DNA of 64,000 nucleotides from Ichthyophis bannanicus (GCA_033557465.1 CM066033.1:907086808-907150807); one strand, 5' to 3'; positions 10,185 through 19,994 are shown, counted from the stretch's first letter. The notes: generated from the letters alone by a model not told the origin. Made by a program: numbers and translations.

Positions 10185-10660
10185 TGTGAAGTTGATTTTG
10201 TGGTGCTTACTTTCTAACAGTATTGCTGAAGCTTTACTTTTTGACCCCCTGAAGAAGCAAGTGCCGAAACACCTTGGATGGTATCACATGCAGTGTTGGG
10301 GCAATTGAGACTCTCTGAGATAAGTGTGATTTGCACTTTTTATTAGATATCATATATTCTGTGAGTGAGATAGGTGGAATTAATGTTATATGAAGAAAAT
10401 ATATGCAATAGAGAGTGTTATTATGACATGATCTGTGGAATCAAAGGCACATGTTGGAATAAGATTTCTGAAGCAGATGAGATATTTTTGTGTTGGTGAT
10501 ATTTTGGGAGGAGTTTGAGGGCCGTTGATGTGTTGGCAAAAGGTGCATTAAATTGCAATTAAAAGCCTTTTGCTGACAATCTGAGGTTCTCATTCCCCTT
10601 TCTTATTAATTTACAGAACTCTTATGTGTATGTTTATGGAATGAATTTCATCCTGATCTG
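10185..10660 (+). repeat. Right inverted arm (PLTR) of the Penelope-like element
   Basis: Inverted copy of 5801-6275. It contains the better preserved hammerhead motif at 10245-10301 and ends at TCCTGATCTG, after which an unrelated ORF begins. Confidence 0.85.
10245..10301 (+). ncRNA. Hammerhead ribozyme-like motif, right arm (core intact)
   Basis: Stem I CCCC (10245-10248), core CTGAAGA (10249-10255), short stem II GC...GC, GAAA (10266-10269), stem III CAC (10270-10272) paired with GTG (10293-10295) across a 20-base loop, then T10296, T10297 (predicted cleavage after it) and stem I GGGG (10298-10301). All conserved core positions of a hammerhead (CUGANGA, GAAA, UH) are present. Hammerheads in Penelope terminal repeats are known; activity here is untested. 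Confidence 0.7.
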
Positions 10661-11161
10661 ATCTTTTGATTCATTCCGAAGATTGGCTTGTGAGTGGAGT
10701 TTTGAAGGCTACTGAGTTGTGGCATATGTATCTTAAAGATGTTTTGAAGATCATTATTCCAGAGGAGATACAACTGGCTCAACTATTTTACTTGACATCA
10801 AAGAAGAAGTTGGAGTCTGAAGAGGAGGGTGATATGGACTCACTGATGTTAGGGGACAGTCTAGACCTGTTGACCTTCTTGGAGTCCTCCATGGACAATA
10901 TAACAACATGATCTACACTTGTAGTGACTTTAGAGTCACAGTCTGATAAGTCTAAATAGTTTAAAATGTATTTCCAAAGTCATGATGTTTCTTTTGTGGC
11001 CAAAGAGTGCAAATCATACCAGATGTCGCTAGAGCAATGCAGGCCAGGAGGAAAAGATTCCTCCTTTTAAGATCAAAGGTTTTGGAACCGGGGGGCTGTC
11101 TTTCTATTTAAGGTTTCCTTGTGAATGTCTAGTTAGGTATTAGGGGAATGTATATACTTTC
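10661..11161 (+). pseudogene. ORF1-like protein of a retroelement, interrupted by PLE and DIRS
   Basis: From 10666 an ORF of 81 codons continues past single stops (about 10909, 10951) as readable protein up to the DIRS insertion at 11161. It contains an acidic KLESEEEGD stretch, LLTFLESS and later RSKVLE. Joining 11161 to 16836 gives an in-frame continuation (TFFDLSQLEAFLSDKG), so the DIRS element cut this ORF. It resembles a nucleic-acid-binding ORF1 of L1/Tx1-type elements, but I am not certain of the family. Confidence 0.45.
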
Positions 11162-11288
11162 TTCCTTTTCGTCTCTCCGGGCCAGTCCAGGAACAGTAGG
11201 GTAGTCAACCTCCTTCAGCAACTGAGGACTGAAAACACCAAAACTTTGCTGACAGCTCACTTTGCTCCCCCTGGTGTCAGAGAGCCAG
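11162..11288 (+). repeat. Left inverted terminal repeat of the DIRS element
   Basis: Tip TTCCTTTTCGTC (11162-11173), then a 115-bp segment beginning TCTCCGGGCCAGTCCAGG that matches the reverse complement of 16678-16793 with about one difference (GGGCC versus GGACC). Confidence 0.9.
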
Positions 11289-11820
11289 TATTTTCAGTCC
11301 TCAGCAGCTGAAGGACGTCTTGCTGACAGGCTCCGAGAGAGGAAAACGACTTTTGTTATTTTTTTTCATAGTTTGTCTCCTTGCTGGCCCTAGCTGGGTT
11401 GGTGTTTCAGGAGTCTTCATTGAACCTTTACTTTTTGGGAGAGTAAAGTTTAAATATAAAATTAAAAAAAAAAAAAAAAGGTGAGAAGAGCCGAGCGAAA
11501 GCAACGGGTTCACTCCTTGCTTCCTTACGCCGTGAAGGGGGATAGTTTTCTTTACAGCGGTGGAGGCAGAGCCTGCCTCGGGAATCGCTCCCCTTCGCGA
11601 TCACAGAGCACGGTTCTGGGAGCCCCAGAGTCCAGTCTCCTGTTTGCAGACTCCCATTCTTCTTGGCCGCGAGCAGCAGTGCGAGGACGTTTGAGGAGAC
11701 AAGTGCGGTATCAGGTGCGTGTGCTTTTGCTGGGTTGACTTCGGTTTTCGGCGGGTCGGTTAGGGTCCGCGGTTCATTCGGGGCCATTAGAGGTTGACTC
11801 CGGGCTCTTGGGGGAGCGCG
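11289..11820 (+). promoter_or_regulatory. DIRS 5' untranslated leader
   Basis: Between ITR and ORF1. It begins with a partial inverted copy of the ITR interior (CTTCAGCAACTGAGGACTGA versus TTTTCAGTCCTCAGCAGCTG) that could fold with it. An A16-17 run is at 11463-11481. No promoter motif is recognised. Confidence 0.4.
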
Positions 11821-13284
11821 ATGGAGGAGTCATCAGGGGTTTTGACTACAGGGAAGCCTCCGGTGGTCCTTGAAAAGGTGGGAACGGCAGCCATTTTAAA
11901 GCCGGCTGCCGTCTCTCCTGCGCTGCCGCACAAGTTGGATAAAAAGAAGGTTAAAGCCAAACACTCTGCTCCGGTGTTAGAGGAGAACCCCGGGATGATG
12001 CAGGAGGCTCCGGAGGGTTTTAAAAGTTTTTTTTCGCCGGACTTTATTCTCTCCCTGCATAAGGCTTACTGCCTGAAGTTGGAGCGGGGGCAGGGCAGGG
12101 ACATAGGTCTTTCTTTGCCAGTCTTGCCCATGTTGTTGGCCTCTTCGGGGGATCCCGGTGAGGGCTCTTCCAAGGCAGGGGTTGTGCCCGCAGGAGCAGA
12201 GGAAGGTCTGGAGCAGCCGAAGTTAGATGTTCTAGGTCCAGAGGAGGGAGAGCTTCTCTCAGAGACTGGGCTAGATTTGTGGCCGGAGGACCTCGAGGAA
12301 GGAGAGGTATCTTCTGGGGAGGATCCCACTTTTTTCAGAGTGTTTAGGAAGGAAGAGTTGGGTGCGCTGATTGTCCACTCGTTAGCGGCCTTGAATATTG
12401 CCTTGCCAGCTGCTCAGGCGGAGCCGTTGGAGGATCCCTTATTGCAGGGGTTTTGAGCAGAGCAACGGTGTTTCCCGGTCCATAGGGTCATTAAACAGAT
12501 GATTGAATCGGAGTGGGAGTTCCCAGAAGCTACCTTGAGAGGGGCACGGGCGCTAGGCTGCTTGTATCCAGTTTCTCAGGAAGAGAAGGAGTTATTACGT
12601 ATGCCGAAAGTGGATGCCCTAGTATCGGCTGTTACTAAGAAAACCACTATCCCCGTCGAGGGTGCGACGGCTCTTAAGGATCTGCAGGATAGAAAGCTGG
12701 AGTCCATTCTGAAACAAGCTTTTGATACCAGTGCACTGGCCTTACAATCTTCTATCTGTGGAGCTTATGTTTCCAGGGCTTCCATTAGGTGGCTGCAGGC
12801 AGAAGCTAGGTCAGGTCTGGAAGGGGCTTCGGCTCCAGAGGGGGCGAAGTTGGAGTCGGCGTTGGCTTATCTCGCGGATGCCTTCTATGATTTGGTTCGG
12901 ATGTCCTCTAAGGCCATGGCGTCGGTAGTGGCTGCTCGCCGATTTCTCTGGCTGAGGAATTGGGCAGCGGACGCGTCTTCTAAGTCTCGATTGAGTAGAC
13001 TACCTTATAAGGGCAAGCTCCTCTTTGGGGAGGTGTTGGAGAAGATTGTGAAGGATTTGGGGGACTCCAAAGGCGGCCGTCTTCCCGAAGACCGCCCGAA
13101 AGGTCCGAAGCAGGGCTTGTCACAGCGGGGTCAAGGCAGAGAGTTTCGTAGGTTCCAGGGGACTCGCTTTGCTCCTTATCAGAGGGGGCGGTTCCTTCCT
13201 AGGGGCCAGTCCTTTCGGGGTGCTCGAGAATTCGGTCGTGGATTTGCAGGACCGCAGTCTAGCATCTCTAAGACGCCGCAATGA
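11821..13284 (+). pseudogene. DIRS ORF1 (Gag-like), one in-frame stop
   Basis: The first ATG is at 11821; an upstream in-frame TTG at 11794 has no support. The frame reads through to TGA at 13282-13284 with one internal TGA at 12454-12456, where an Arg CGA codon is plausible (QGF-stop-AEQRC). The protein would be about 487 aa: an acidic middle (PEDLEEGEVSSGED), an alpha-helical region with LKDLQDRKLESILKQAF, and an Arg/Gly-rich C-terminus (RGRFLPRGQSFRGAREFGRG) expected to bind RNA. The role is inferred to be nucleocapsid-like, as for DIRS ORF1. The stop codon ends one base before the RT start codon. Confidence 0.85.
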
Positions 13285-13285
13285 A

Positions 13286-15183
13286 ATGAGGGAGGTCCAG
13301 GCGGAGACGCAAATCGGAGGTCGGTTGCGCTTTTTCCTCTCCGCCTGGGCCGCCATTACCACAGACCGCTGGGTGCTGGACATCATTCGGGACGGCTATT
13401 CCTTGGAATTCGAACAGCCTCTGACAGGAGCATTCGTGATGTTGCCGTGCAGAGCGGCGGCAAAGGCTTCGGCAGTGGAGCAGACGCTTCAGCGGTTGTT
13501 GCAAATTCAGGCAGTCGTGCCAGTTCCTCCGGACCGGTGCAGTTTAGGTCGATACTCCATTTATTTTGTGGATCCCAAAAAAGAGGGGTCCTTTCGGCCT
13601 ATTCTGGATCTAAAGCATGTGAACCGCTGTTTAAGAGTACCGCATTTTCGGATGGAGACTCTGCAGTCGGTCATCCGGTCCATGAGACCGGGAGAGGTGC
13701 TTTCGTCGATAGATCTGACGGACGCTTACTTGCATATTCCCATCAAGTTCCACCATCAATAGTCCTTGCACTTTGCGGTGCCCATGGGTCATTTCCAGTT
13801 TCAGGCCTTGCCCTTCGGGTTAGCCACTGCGCCTCGCACGTTCACAAAGGTGATGGTAGTAGTAGCAGCAGCGTTACGGAAAGAAGGTATTCTGGTGCAT
13901 CCTTATCTGGACGACTGGCTTATCCGGGCGCGCTCTTTTCCCGAATCGTGGGCGGCCACAGTGAGAGTGGTAGCTTTTCTGGAGGGTTTAGGCTGGGTGG
14001 TCAATCGCGCCAAAAGTCAGTTGGCACCAGTGCAGTCCCTGGTCTATTTAGGGGCGTTGTTTGACACGGCCCAGGGGGCGGTATTTCTGCCGGAGATCAG
14101 AATTCAAAAGCTGTTGCGTCAGGTGTCTGCCTTCTTGCGCCTCAAGGCTCCAACGGCTTGGAGATACTTGCAGCTCCTGGGATCCATGGCGGCGGCATTA
14201 GAGATGGTGCCCTGGGCCAGAGCCCATATGCGGCCCTTGCAGCACTCGTTACTGTCCCGGTGGTCTCCGCAGCGCCATCCTCTCAGCTGGCGGTTGGTTT
14301 GTCCGGAAGAGGTAGCCAGCAGTCTGGAGTGGTGGAGCGATCCCACGCATCTGAGGGTGGGAATGCCGCTAACCATGCCGGATTGGGTGTTAGTCACCAC
14401 GGATGCCAGCCTCTCCGGCTGGGGGGCACATTGTTTGTCTCAGGTGGCGCAAGGCCGTTGGACAGCAGAGATGTCTTGTTGGTCCATCAATCAGCTGGAA
14501 ATGAGAGCAGTGGTGCTGGCGTTGCAGGCGTTCGAGGCGCTGGTGGGTGGCAAGGCAGTTCGTGTTTTCTCAGACAATGCGGTCACCGTGTCCTACATCA
14601 ATCGTCAGGGGGCACGGGCAGTGCTGTCTTGTTACAGGAGAGTCTGGTGCTCCTGAAGTGGGCAGAGGACCATCTTCTCGCTCTGTCAGCAGCGCATGTA
14701 GCAGGAAAAGACAATGTGCAGGCGGATTTTTTCAGTCGTCAGCTGTTGGATCCCGGGGAATGGCGGCTAAACGACGCCGTCTTTCATGACATCACGAAGC
14801 GCTGGGGCCAGCCGGTTATGGATTTGATGGCAACCTTCGACAATGCGAAGGCGTTTTGATTTTTCAGCAGAACCAGGGAGCGCATGTCCGAGGGCCTGGA
14901 CGGGTTGGTTCAGCCCTGGCCGACGGGGGAGCTTCTCTATGTGTTTCCTCCGTGGCCGATGGTAGGGCGAGTAGTGCGCAGAATCGCGTGTCATCCCAGG
15001 ACGGTGATTCTGATTGCCCCAGATTGGCTGAGGCGAGCGTGGTATGCGGATCTCGTGCGCAAGCTGGTCGATCATCTTTACTGGTTACCGTGTTGGATGA
15101 ATTTGTTGTACCAGGGTCCGATTCTCATGCCACAGGTGGATCACTTCTTGCTTATGGCTTGGCTCTTGAAAGGCAGCGTTTGA
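13286..15183 (+). pseudogene. DIRS RT / RNase H / methyltransferase-like polyprotein, lightly broken
   Basis: It starts at ATG 13286. RT motifs: SIDLTDAYLHIP (about 13706-13741), FQALPFGLATAP, and the catalytic YLDDWL (13904-13921). RNase H follows with Asp in VTTDAS, Glu in INQLEMRA and Asp in VFSDNA. The tail has AGKDNVQADFFSRQ and then a DIRS-type methyltransferase-like domain with FPPWP. Lesions: TAG at 13760-13762, loss of one G in the G-run 14608-14612 (frame changes there), and TGA at 14857-14859 where CGA is likely. All other sequence is open. The reaction is copying element RNA into DNA and removing the RNA strand. Confidence 0.88.
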
Positions 15184-16223
15184 GACGGAAAGGTTTTTCC
15201 GTAGCGGTGGTTAATACCATGTTGCAGGCGCGTCGGCGCTCTACGTCATTGGCCTATGTTTGCGTGTGGAGAACTTTTGAGCACTGGGGAGCCAGGCACG
15301 GGGTGAGCGCTGGAGCGGCAGGGGTACCGGATGTTTTGGCCTTTCTCCAGGACGGGCTGGATAAAGGATTAGCGTTCAGTACCCTGCGAGTACATCTGGC
15401 GGCTATAGCTTCCTTTCGTGGTAAAGTGCTAGGTCGGAGCTTAACTTTGCATCGGGATGTGCAGCAGTTTTTCCGGGCAGTTAAGAACCTGCGCCCGCCT
15501 AGAAGACCGGTGATGCCGCCTTGGGACTTGAATCTGGTATTGAGAGCCCTGATGCGCGCTCCGTTTGAGCCAGGGAAGACGGTGCCGCTTAGAGAACTCT
15601 CGTGGAAGACTGCTTTCTTGGTGGCGTTGTGCTCCACTCGCAGGATTTCGGATTTGCAGGCGCTGTCCTGTAGGGAACCGTTTATTCAGTTCTTGGCGGA
15701 AAAGGTGGTGCTTCGTCCAGTGCCCTCTTTTCTTCCTAAGGTAGTGTCCGGTTTTCATGTGAATCAGTCTATTTCCTTGCCTACTTTTCGTTCGGCCGCG
15801 GGGGCTGAGAGTGGAGTACCTCTGCATAAGTTGGATTTGGGGAGAGTGTTACACCGCTATCTCAGGCGGACGCAGGCCTTCCGGAAATCGGACAGGTTGT
15901 TTGTGCTCTTTGCCGGCGCACACAAAGGGGAAGCGGCCTCTAAGGCCTCGATTTCGCGCTGGGTGAAGAGGGCGATTGCAGCTTCATATCGGGCCTGTGG
16001 TAAGGAAGCGCCGGAGGGGCTGTGGGCTCATTCGACTCGGGGGCAAGCGACATCTTGTGCCGAGTGGGCTTTGAATCCTCCGGTGGATATTTGTCGAGCA
16101 GCGACCTGGTCATCCTTACATTCCTTTGTGAGGCATTATCGTCTAGATGTTCAAGCAGTGGGAGACGCCAAGGTGGGCGCGGCTGCGGTGTTGGCAGGGC
16201 TCTTGGGTCCCACCTGTGAGTAG
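14856..16223 (+). CDS. DIRS tyrosine recombinase (integrase), open frame
   Basis: 455 codons without a stop, overlapping the end of the RT ORF in another frame. The first codon of the open frame is TTG and the first in-frame ATG falls late (about 15219), so the true start is unclear and may involve translational coupling. Catalytic residues of the tyrosine recombinase fold: Arg in CSTRRISDL (about residue 262), His-x-x-Arg in AHSTRG (392-395), Trp in ATWSS (418) and nucleophile Tyr in FVRHYRLD (428). The order and spacing match DIRS recombinases. It would insert the circular DNA intermediate into chromosomes. It is the least damaged ORF of the element. Confidence 0.9.
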   Translation: MIFQQNQGAHVRGPGRVGSALADGGASLCVSSVADGRASSAQNRVSSQDGDSDCPRLAEASVVCGSRAQAGRSSLLVTVLDEFVVPGSDSHATGGSLLAYGLALERQRLRRKGFSVAVVNTMLQARRRSTSLAYVCVWRTFEHWGARHGVSAGAAGVPDVLAFLQDGLDKGLAFSTLRVHLAAIASFRGKVLGRSLTLHRDVQQFFRAVKNLRPPRRPVMPPWDLNLVLRALMRAPFEPGKTVPLRELSWKTAFLVALCSTRRISDLQALSCREPFIQFLAEKVVLRPVPSFLPKVVSGFHVNQSISLPTFRSAAGAESGVPLHKLDLGRVLHRYLRRTQAFRKSDRLFVLFAGAHKGEAASKASISRWVKRAIAASYRACGKEAPEGLWAHSTRGQATSCAEWALNPPVDICRAATWSSLHSFVRHYRLDVQAVGDAKVGAAAVLAGLLGPTCE

Positions 16224-16227
16224 TTAC

Positions 16228-16341
16228 TGCTTTGGTACTACCCTACTGTTCCTGGACTGGCCCGGAGAGACGAAAAGGAAGACGAAATTCGTCCTTACCT
16301 GCTAATTGTCTTTCCATGAGTATTCTCCGGGCCAGTCCAGG
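16228..16341 (+). repeat. DIRS internal complementary region (ICR)
   Basis: The first half (TACCCTACTGTTCCTGGACT ... AAAAGGAA) is the reverse complement of the left tip. The second half (GACGAAATTCGTCCTTACC ... AGTCCAGG) is the reverse complement of the right tip. The junction within 16273-16282 therefore mirrors the two element ends joined, the template expected for making circular DIRS DNA. Confidence 0.9.
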
Positions 16342-16677
16342 ACCCTCCCGGAAGTTAGGGAGATGTGGTTCCTTCTCCTTCTATCCAGTGGCAGCCGTGG
16401 CGTTGCCAGTACAGTATGGTTGGGTAAGGTATGTCCTCGGCTTAGCGGGGTCACAGGTTCCTCGTGGTGGTCCAGGGGTCTTATGCAAAGGATCTGGCTA
16501 TGGGGCTCCCCTTGAGTTCAGGGCCACGGGTTCCTAGGGGTATCATAGTTTTTTTTTGGAGGGGGGGGGGGCGTGTTTCCCAGTTCTCGGTTCTTGATAG
16601 GGGGGCTAGTTCCTAGTGTAGTTTTAAGTATGGCCTTTTGGTTGGTTTTGTTACTTCACTGCTTGGATATTCTTAGA

Positions 16678-16835
16678 CTGGCTCTCTGACACCAGGGGGA
16701 GCAAAGTGAGCTGTCAGCAAAGTTTTGGTGTTTTCAGTCCTCAGTTGCTGAAGGAGGTTGACTACCCTACTGTTCCTGGACTGGTCCGGAGAATACTCAA
16801 GGAAAGACAATTAGCAGGTAAGGACTAATTTCGTC
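16678..16835 (+). repeat. Right inverted terminal repeat and tip of the DIRS element
   Basis: 16678-16793 is the inverted copy of 11173-11288. 16794-16835 is the right-only tip (AAGACAATTAGCAGGTAAGG then ...TTTCGTC), which is found reverse-complemented in the ICR. Confidence 0.9.
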
Positions 16836-17190
16836 TTTGACCTTTCTCAGCTTGAAGCTTTTCTGTCTGATAAAGGTTTTTCTTGAAATAATGTTTCCTG
16901 TTTTTCCTGCTGGGGACAATGAAGGTTTATAATAATATATTGGTTGGAGCACAATTGTGCTTTTTAAAAATTTTCTGGGTCATGATATCAGTTTGATTTT
17001 TTTGGGATTTTCCCTCTGAGGTTTTCTCATTGATGGGCTACTGTGCGCTGGGTTTAATATTTTTGTATTGCTAGATATTGTTATTTTCTGTTTCCTATTC
17101 TTGTTGCTTTACCTTGTGCACTTATTTCCTTGGTTATAGTGTACTGTATATTTTGAAATTGCATAAATATACTAAAAAAGAAGAAGAAAG
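16836..17190 (+). pseudogene. 3' end of the interrupted ORF1-like retroelement, with A-rich terminus
   Basis: The ORF resumes in frame (DLSQLEAFLSDKG) and stops near 16889. A T-rich untranslated stretch follows and ends in an A/G-rich tail at 17170-17195 (AAAAAAGAAGAAGAAAG), as for a retroposed RNA. No RT ORF follows, so this may be an ORF1-only element, comparable in idea to HAL1 elements (inference). Confidence 0.4.
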
Positions 17191-17194
17191 AAAG

Positions 17195-17400
17195 CTCTTC
17201 AACGAAAGGGCATAGGGTGAAAGTGAAAGGGGATAGACTCAGGAGTAATATGCGGAAATATTTCTTTACAGAAAGAATGATAGATGCATGGAACAGTCTC
17301 CCAGTGGAGGTAGTAGAGATCAGGACAGTATCTGAATTCAAGAAGCATGGGACCAACACAGAAGATCTCTAAAGGAAAAAAAAGGGACTATCGTAGTTGG
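17195..17400 (+). mobile_element. CR1/L3 LINE C-terminal fragment
   Basis: The plus strand reads RKYFFTERMIDAWNSLPVEVVE and EFKKHG, the usual C-terminal signature of CR1/L3 RT proteins (YFFT...WNSLP). Truncated on both sides. Confidence 0.75.
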
Positions 17401-17454
17401 TATGGAAGGGCAGAATGGATAGGTCTAAGGTCTTATTTTGCCGTCACGCTTCTG

Positions 17455-17525
17455 TGTTTCTATTTCCAGGTCATTTATGAATATGTTAAAAAGCAATGGG
17501 CCTAGCACAGATCCCTGGGGTACTG
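17455..17525 (-). mobile_element. CR1/L3 RT scrap ([12 protein letters not shown] motif)
   Basis: The minus strand encodes [17 protein letters not shown], an RT motif preceding the catalytic box in CR1-type LINEs. Only about 60 bp are preserved. Confidence 0.75.
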
Positions 17526-17529
17526 TTTG

Positions 17530-17775
17530 GAACATCAAGATCCAAACACATAACTCCCATGCTAAGAAAACTGCACTAGCTACCCATAACAAGCCATATT
17601 AAATACAAGATGCTACTAATGGCATTCAAAATTTCACACAATCTATCCTCATTTCACCTCCAATCCACCTTACATAAAGCACCTAACAACAAATCAAGGA
17701 GATACTGTACTAAGAACATATTCAGTGTTCCATCCATGAAAGCAAGAAGCAGCCAAACAACCCATTCCTGAGCAT
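17530..17775 (+). mobile_element. LINE C-terminal scrap (L2-like)
   Basis: Plus-strand reading HITPMLRKLHWLPITSHIKY is the common L2-group segment (TPLLKSLHWLPI...IKYK). It is interrupted downstream and no catalytic motif is present. Confidence 0.65.
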
Positions 17776-17802
17776 TCTCACTATATGCCTCTGGAATGCA
17801 AA

Positions 17803-18050
17803 GAAACAACAAAAAGTTGATCCTTGATTTCCTCATGGAAGATTCCTTGTCCCTTCATGTTCAAGAAGCTTCTTCCAAGCCAATGGCTAGACTTCCATAC
17901 CCACATTTTCCTCTCATCTATAGCCTTCATATACCCTTGGCAGCGCCTCTTTTTCCTTGATCTATTTTATCTTCTATGGCCAAAAAGCACTACAGACCCT
18001 TACTATGCCATCACCAAAAGAGTAAATCTTTGCCTTGTTGTTCATTCCTA
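17803..18050 (+). repeat. Direct repeat copy A of an unnamed dispersed repeat
   Basis: GTTGATCCTTGATTTCCTC, then GGAAGATTCCTTGTC and AGCCTTCATATACCCTTGGC, match 22655-22880 in the same orientation with roughly 80-85 percent identity. No ORF. Confidence 0.7.
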
Positions 18051-18079
18051 GGGTTAAGCAGCAGCTTTCCAAAATCTAC

Positions 18080-18360
18080 CTGGCTAATAATTGTTTATGA
18101 ACTTTTCCTCCAGGAATTTGTCCAAATCCTGTTTAAACCAAACTGCTTGATACCTTGACCATATCCTCTGACAACAAATTCCACAGTTTGAGTTTGTATT
18201 CAGTGACAAAATACTTTCTCCAATTTGTTTTAAATCTGCTACTTGTTAATTTTATGGATTGTACCCTAGTCTGAATACTATTGGAAAAGATTAATAACTG
18301 TTCCCTAGTTAGCTGTTCCACTCCACTCATGATTTTATAAACCTCCATAGCCTTGGAGTA
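18080..18360 (-). mobile_element. CR1/L3 LINE C-terminal region, minus strand
   Basis: The minus strand reads KTNWRKYFVTEYKLKLWNLL followed by SEDMVK, the CR1/L3 C-terminal signature. The upstream segment (VYKIMSGVEQL) is the matching part of the same protein. A decayed fragment. Confidence 0.75.
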
Positions 18361-18533
18361 CTGTTTGGTTTATGTCCAGAGCAGTTGCATCAATAGGGAT
18401 TGGGCTCCACACTCCTTATCATTGAACTGTGTTGGATGGGATGGGGGAGGGGGGAGGGGTGGAGAAAAGGGAGAAGAGAAGCTTTCAAGACCCTACCTCC
18501 AGGGCCATTCTAAGCATATTAAGCACTCTAGAC

Positions 18534-18723
18534 CATTGTTTTTTTATCCCATCCTTGGGACACACCTAGCCAGTCAAGTTTTCAGGATAACCATAATGAA
18601 TATGCATGAAATTGGCAAGCATTGCCCCCATTGTATGCAAATCTCTATCATGCATATTCATTGTGGTTATCCTAAAAACCTGACTGGCTAGGTGTATCCC
18701 AAGGATTGGGTTAAGAACCCCTG
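18534..18723. mobile_element. Palindromic hAT-type MITE, 190 bp
   Basis: Inverted arms of about 80 bp (GACACACCTAGCCAGTCAAG ... and its complement near 18690) meet near 18620. Imperfect 8-bp direct repeats CTCTAGAC (18526-18533) and CTCTGGAC (18724-18731) flank it. The right end read inward is CAGGGGTTCTTAACCC, a hAT-type TIR. Related in sequence to 34095-34640. Confidence 0.8.
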
Positions 18724-19084
18724 CTCTGGACAAACCTTCAGCCTTGTGCCCCTAAATTAACCTTTAGGCCCATATGCCTTCCCCCAAAGTTTTGATAATT
18801 AAACTCAACATTTATTCTCACTTCAATACCATCACTCCTACAGTAAAACAATCCTGTAAAATGTATAAAAGTGTAAAAGTCTGTATTGAGGGGCCCTTTT
18901 ACTAATGTGCGGTAAGATTTTGCACTTACCGTGCGTTAGGCACCTAAACCTAAGTAAGTGCAACCGCCTTGTACTGTTGGGGTTGTGCCCAACATGTTCT
19001 TGGCCATTATCACACTGAAAATTCCCTTACTGCACATTAAAGTCATTTGCAATTACCATGGGTGCACTTAGCATGTTTACTAAA

Positions 19085-19205
19085 CTGCGTTAACGTAGCA
19101 GCGGCTACGTTAAGGCATGTTATGTAATGTTAAGGCACGTTAACGTTACGTTACATTATGTTAACGCATCTTAACGTTACATAACGCGTCTTAACGTTCC
19201 CGGCC
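19085..19205. repeat. AACGTT/ACGTTA-rich palindromic block
   Basis: Many nested short palindromes (GTTAACGT, TTAACGTTACGTTACATTAT, GCGTCTTAACG) lie just inside the left TIR of Harbinger-like element 1. Confidence 0.7.
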
Positions 19206-19994
19206 GCAGTAAGTCCCGCAGAGGGTGGAGAGAGGGCGGAGAGAAGTGGTCAATGGGAGGGAGTGGACAGGGAGAGGCCCCTTCCACACTAACGCGGGGA
19301 AATGAAGGGCTGAATCCTAATGCAACTGAAAACCTGGTGTTAGATGCACATTTGCAGGAGAGAGAAACCAATTAAGTGTCAGCAATGTACAGCATAGGCA
19401 GGGAGCCCAAGAAAGGTGATAGTAGTGCTCCATTTGCAGCAACAGCATAGTGCCCAGGTATGAAAGGCCACTATGGTGATGGCGCAAATGGGGCATGGGG
19501 GCTGCAGGCGGTATATGCAGTGGAGGCTACAGGGGCACAGGGTGGAGTAGGTGGTTGCCGAGGTGGCACATAGGAACACAGAAAATGGAAACCAGCAAGA
19601 GAGCAACTGACCAGGGTCAAACATGCCCATGAGTCTATGTCCCACAGTGTCCCATCCAGGGGACATTACCCAGCATGTACCCCAAGGGGCACATAACAGT
19701 GACAGGTGGTGCCGGGGGAAGCGTGGACATCTATGTAGGCACCCCTACCCCAGAACCCACACCCTAGGCAGCCACCTACCTGCCCCCTGGATGGCCTGGG
19801 ATGGCGCACCACCAGCACTGACAACATATGGTCATGGCAGCATGGCAGAGGGGGTGGGTGATTGTGCTGGAGGGAGCAGTGGCACCCGCCTGCAGTGGAC
19901 CTAGGCCATGCCGTGTACCAGTACGTGGTGTGCAGTGCAACAGAAGAGGTCTGGCCGAGGAACGTAAGGGTAACTTTAGGGACCACTATGCTGC

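Larger units (their letters stand above)
5801..10660 (+). mobile_element. Penelope-like element (PLE) with inverted terminal arms
   Basis: The outer ~475 bp on each side (5801-6275 and 10185-10660) are inverted copies of each other, about 80 percent identical by eye. Each carries a hammerhead-type core. Between them a broken plus-strand ORF shows reverse transcriptase motifs and a C-terminal GIY-YIG nuclease with the CPCG zinc-linker, the domain order that defines Penelope-like elements. Terminal repeats in inverted orientation (PLTRs) are a known Penelope arrangement. A separate LINE occupies 8463-9900. The ORF has several frameshifts and stops, so this copy is dead. Confidence 0.85.
11162..16835 (+). 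mobile_element. DIRS-type tyrosine-recombinase retrotransposon, nearly complete (5.67 kb)
   Basis: It has the full DIRS architecture: inverted terminal repeats (11173-11288 and 16678-16793, about one mismatch in 115 bp), unique outer tips, ORF1, RT/RNase H/methyltransferase-like ORF, overlapping tyrosine recombinase ORF, and an internal complementary region (16228-16341) that equals the joined reverse complements of both tips. There is no target duplication; removing it restores an in-frame ORF across 11161/16836. DIRS elements integrate via a circular intermediate and a tyrosine recombinase. Near-identical ITRs and few lesions point to a young copy. Confidence 0.93.

Noticed and set aside
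10666..10911. Host gene exon
   Set aside because: The ORF continues across the DIRS insertion, has stops, and its 3' end carries an A-rich tail; a retroelement origin is more likely.
11428..11787. Minus-strand ORF over the DIRS leader
   Set aside because: It is opposite a well-supported DIRS element and its product has no family character.
13268..15827. Several minus-strand ORFs over 70 codons inside DIRS
   Set aside because: Shadows of the RT and recombinase frames in a GC-rich region.
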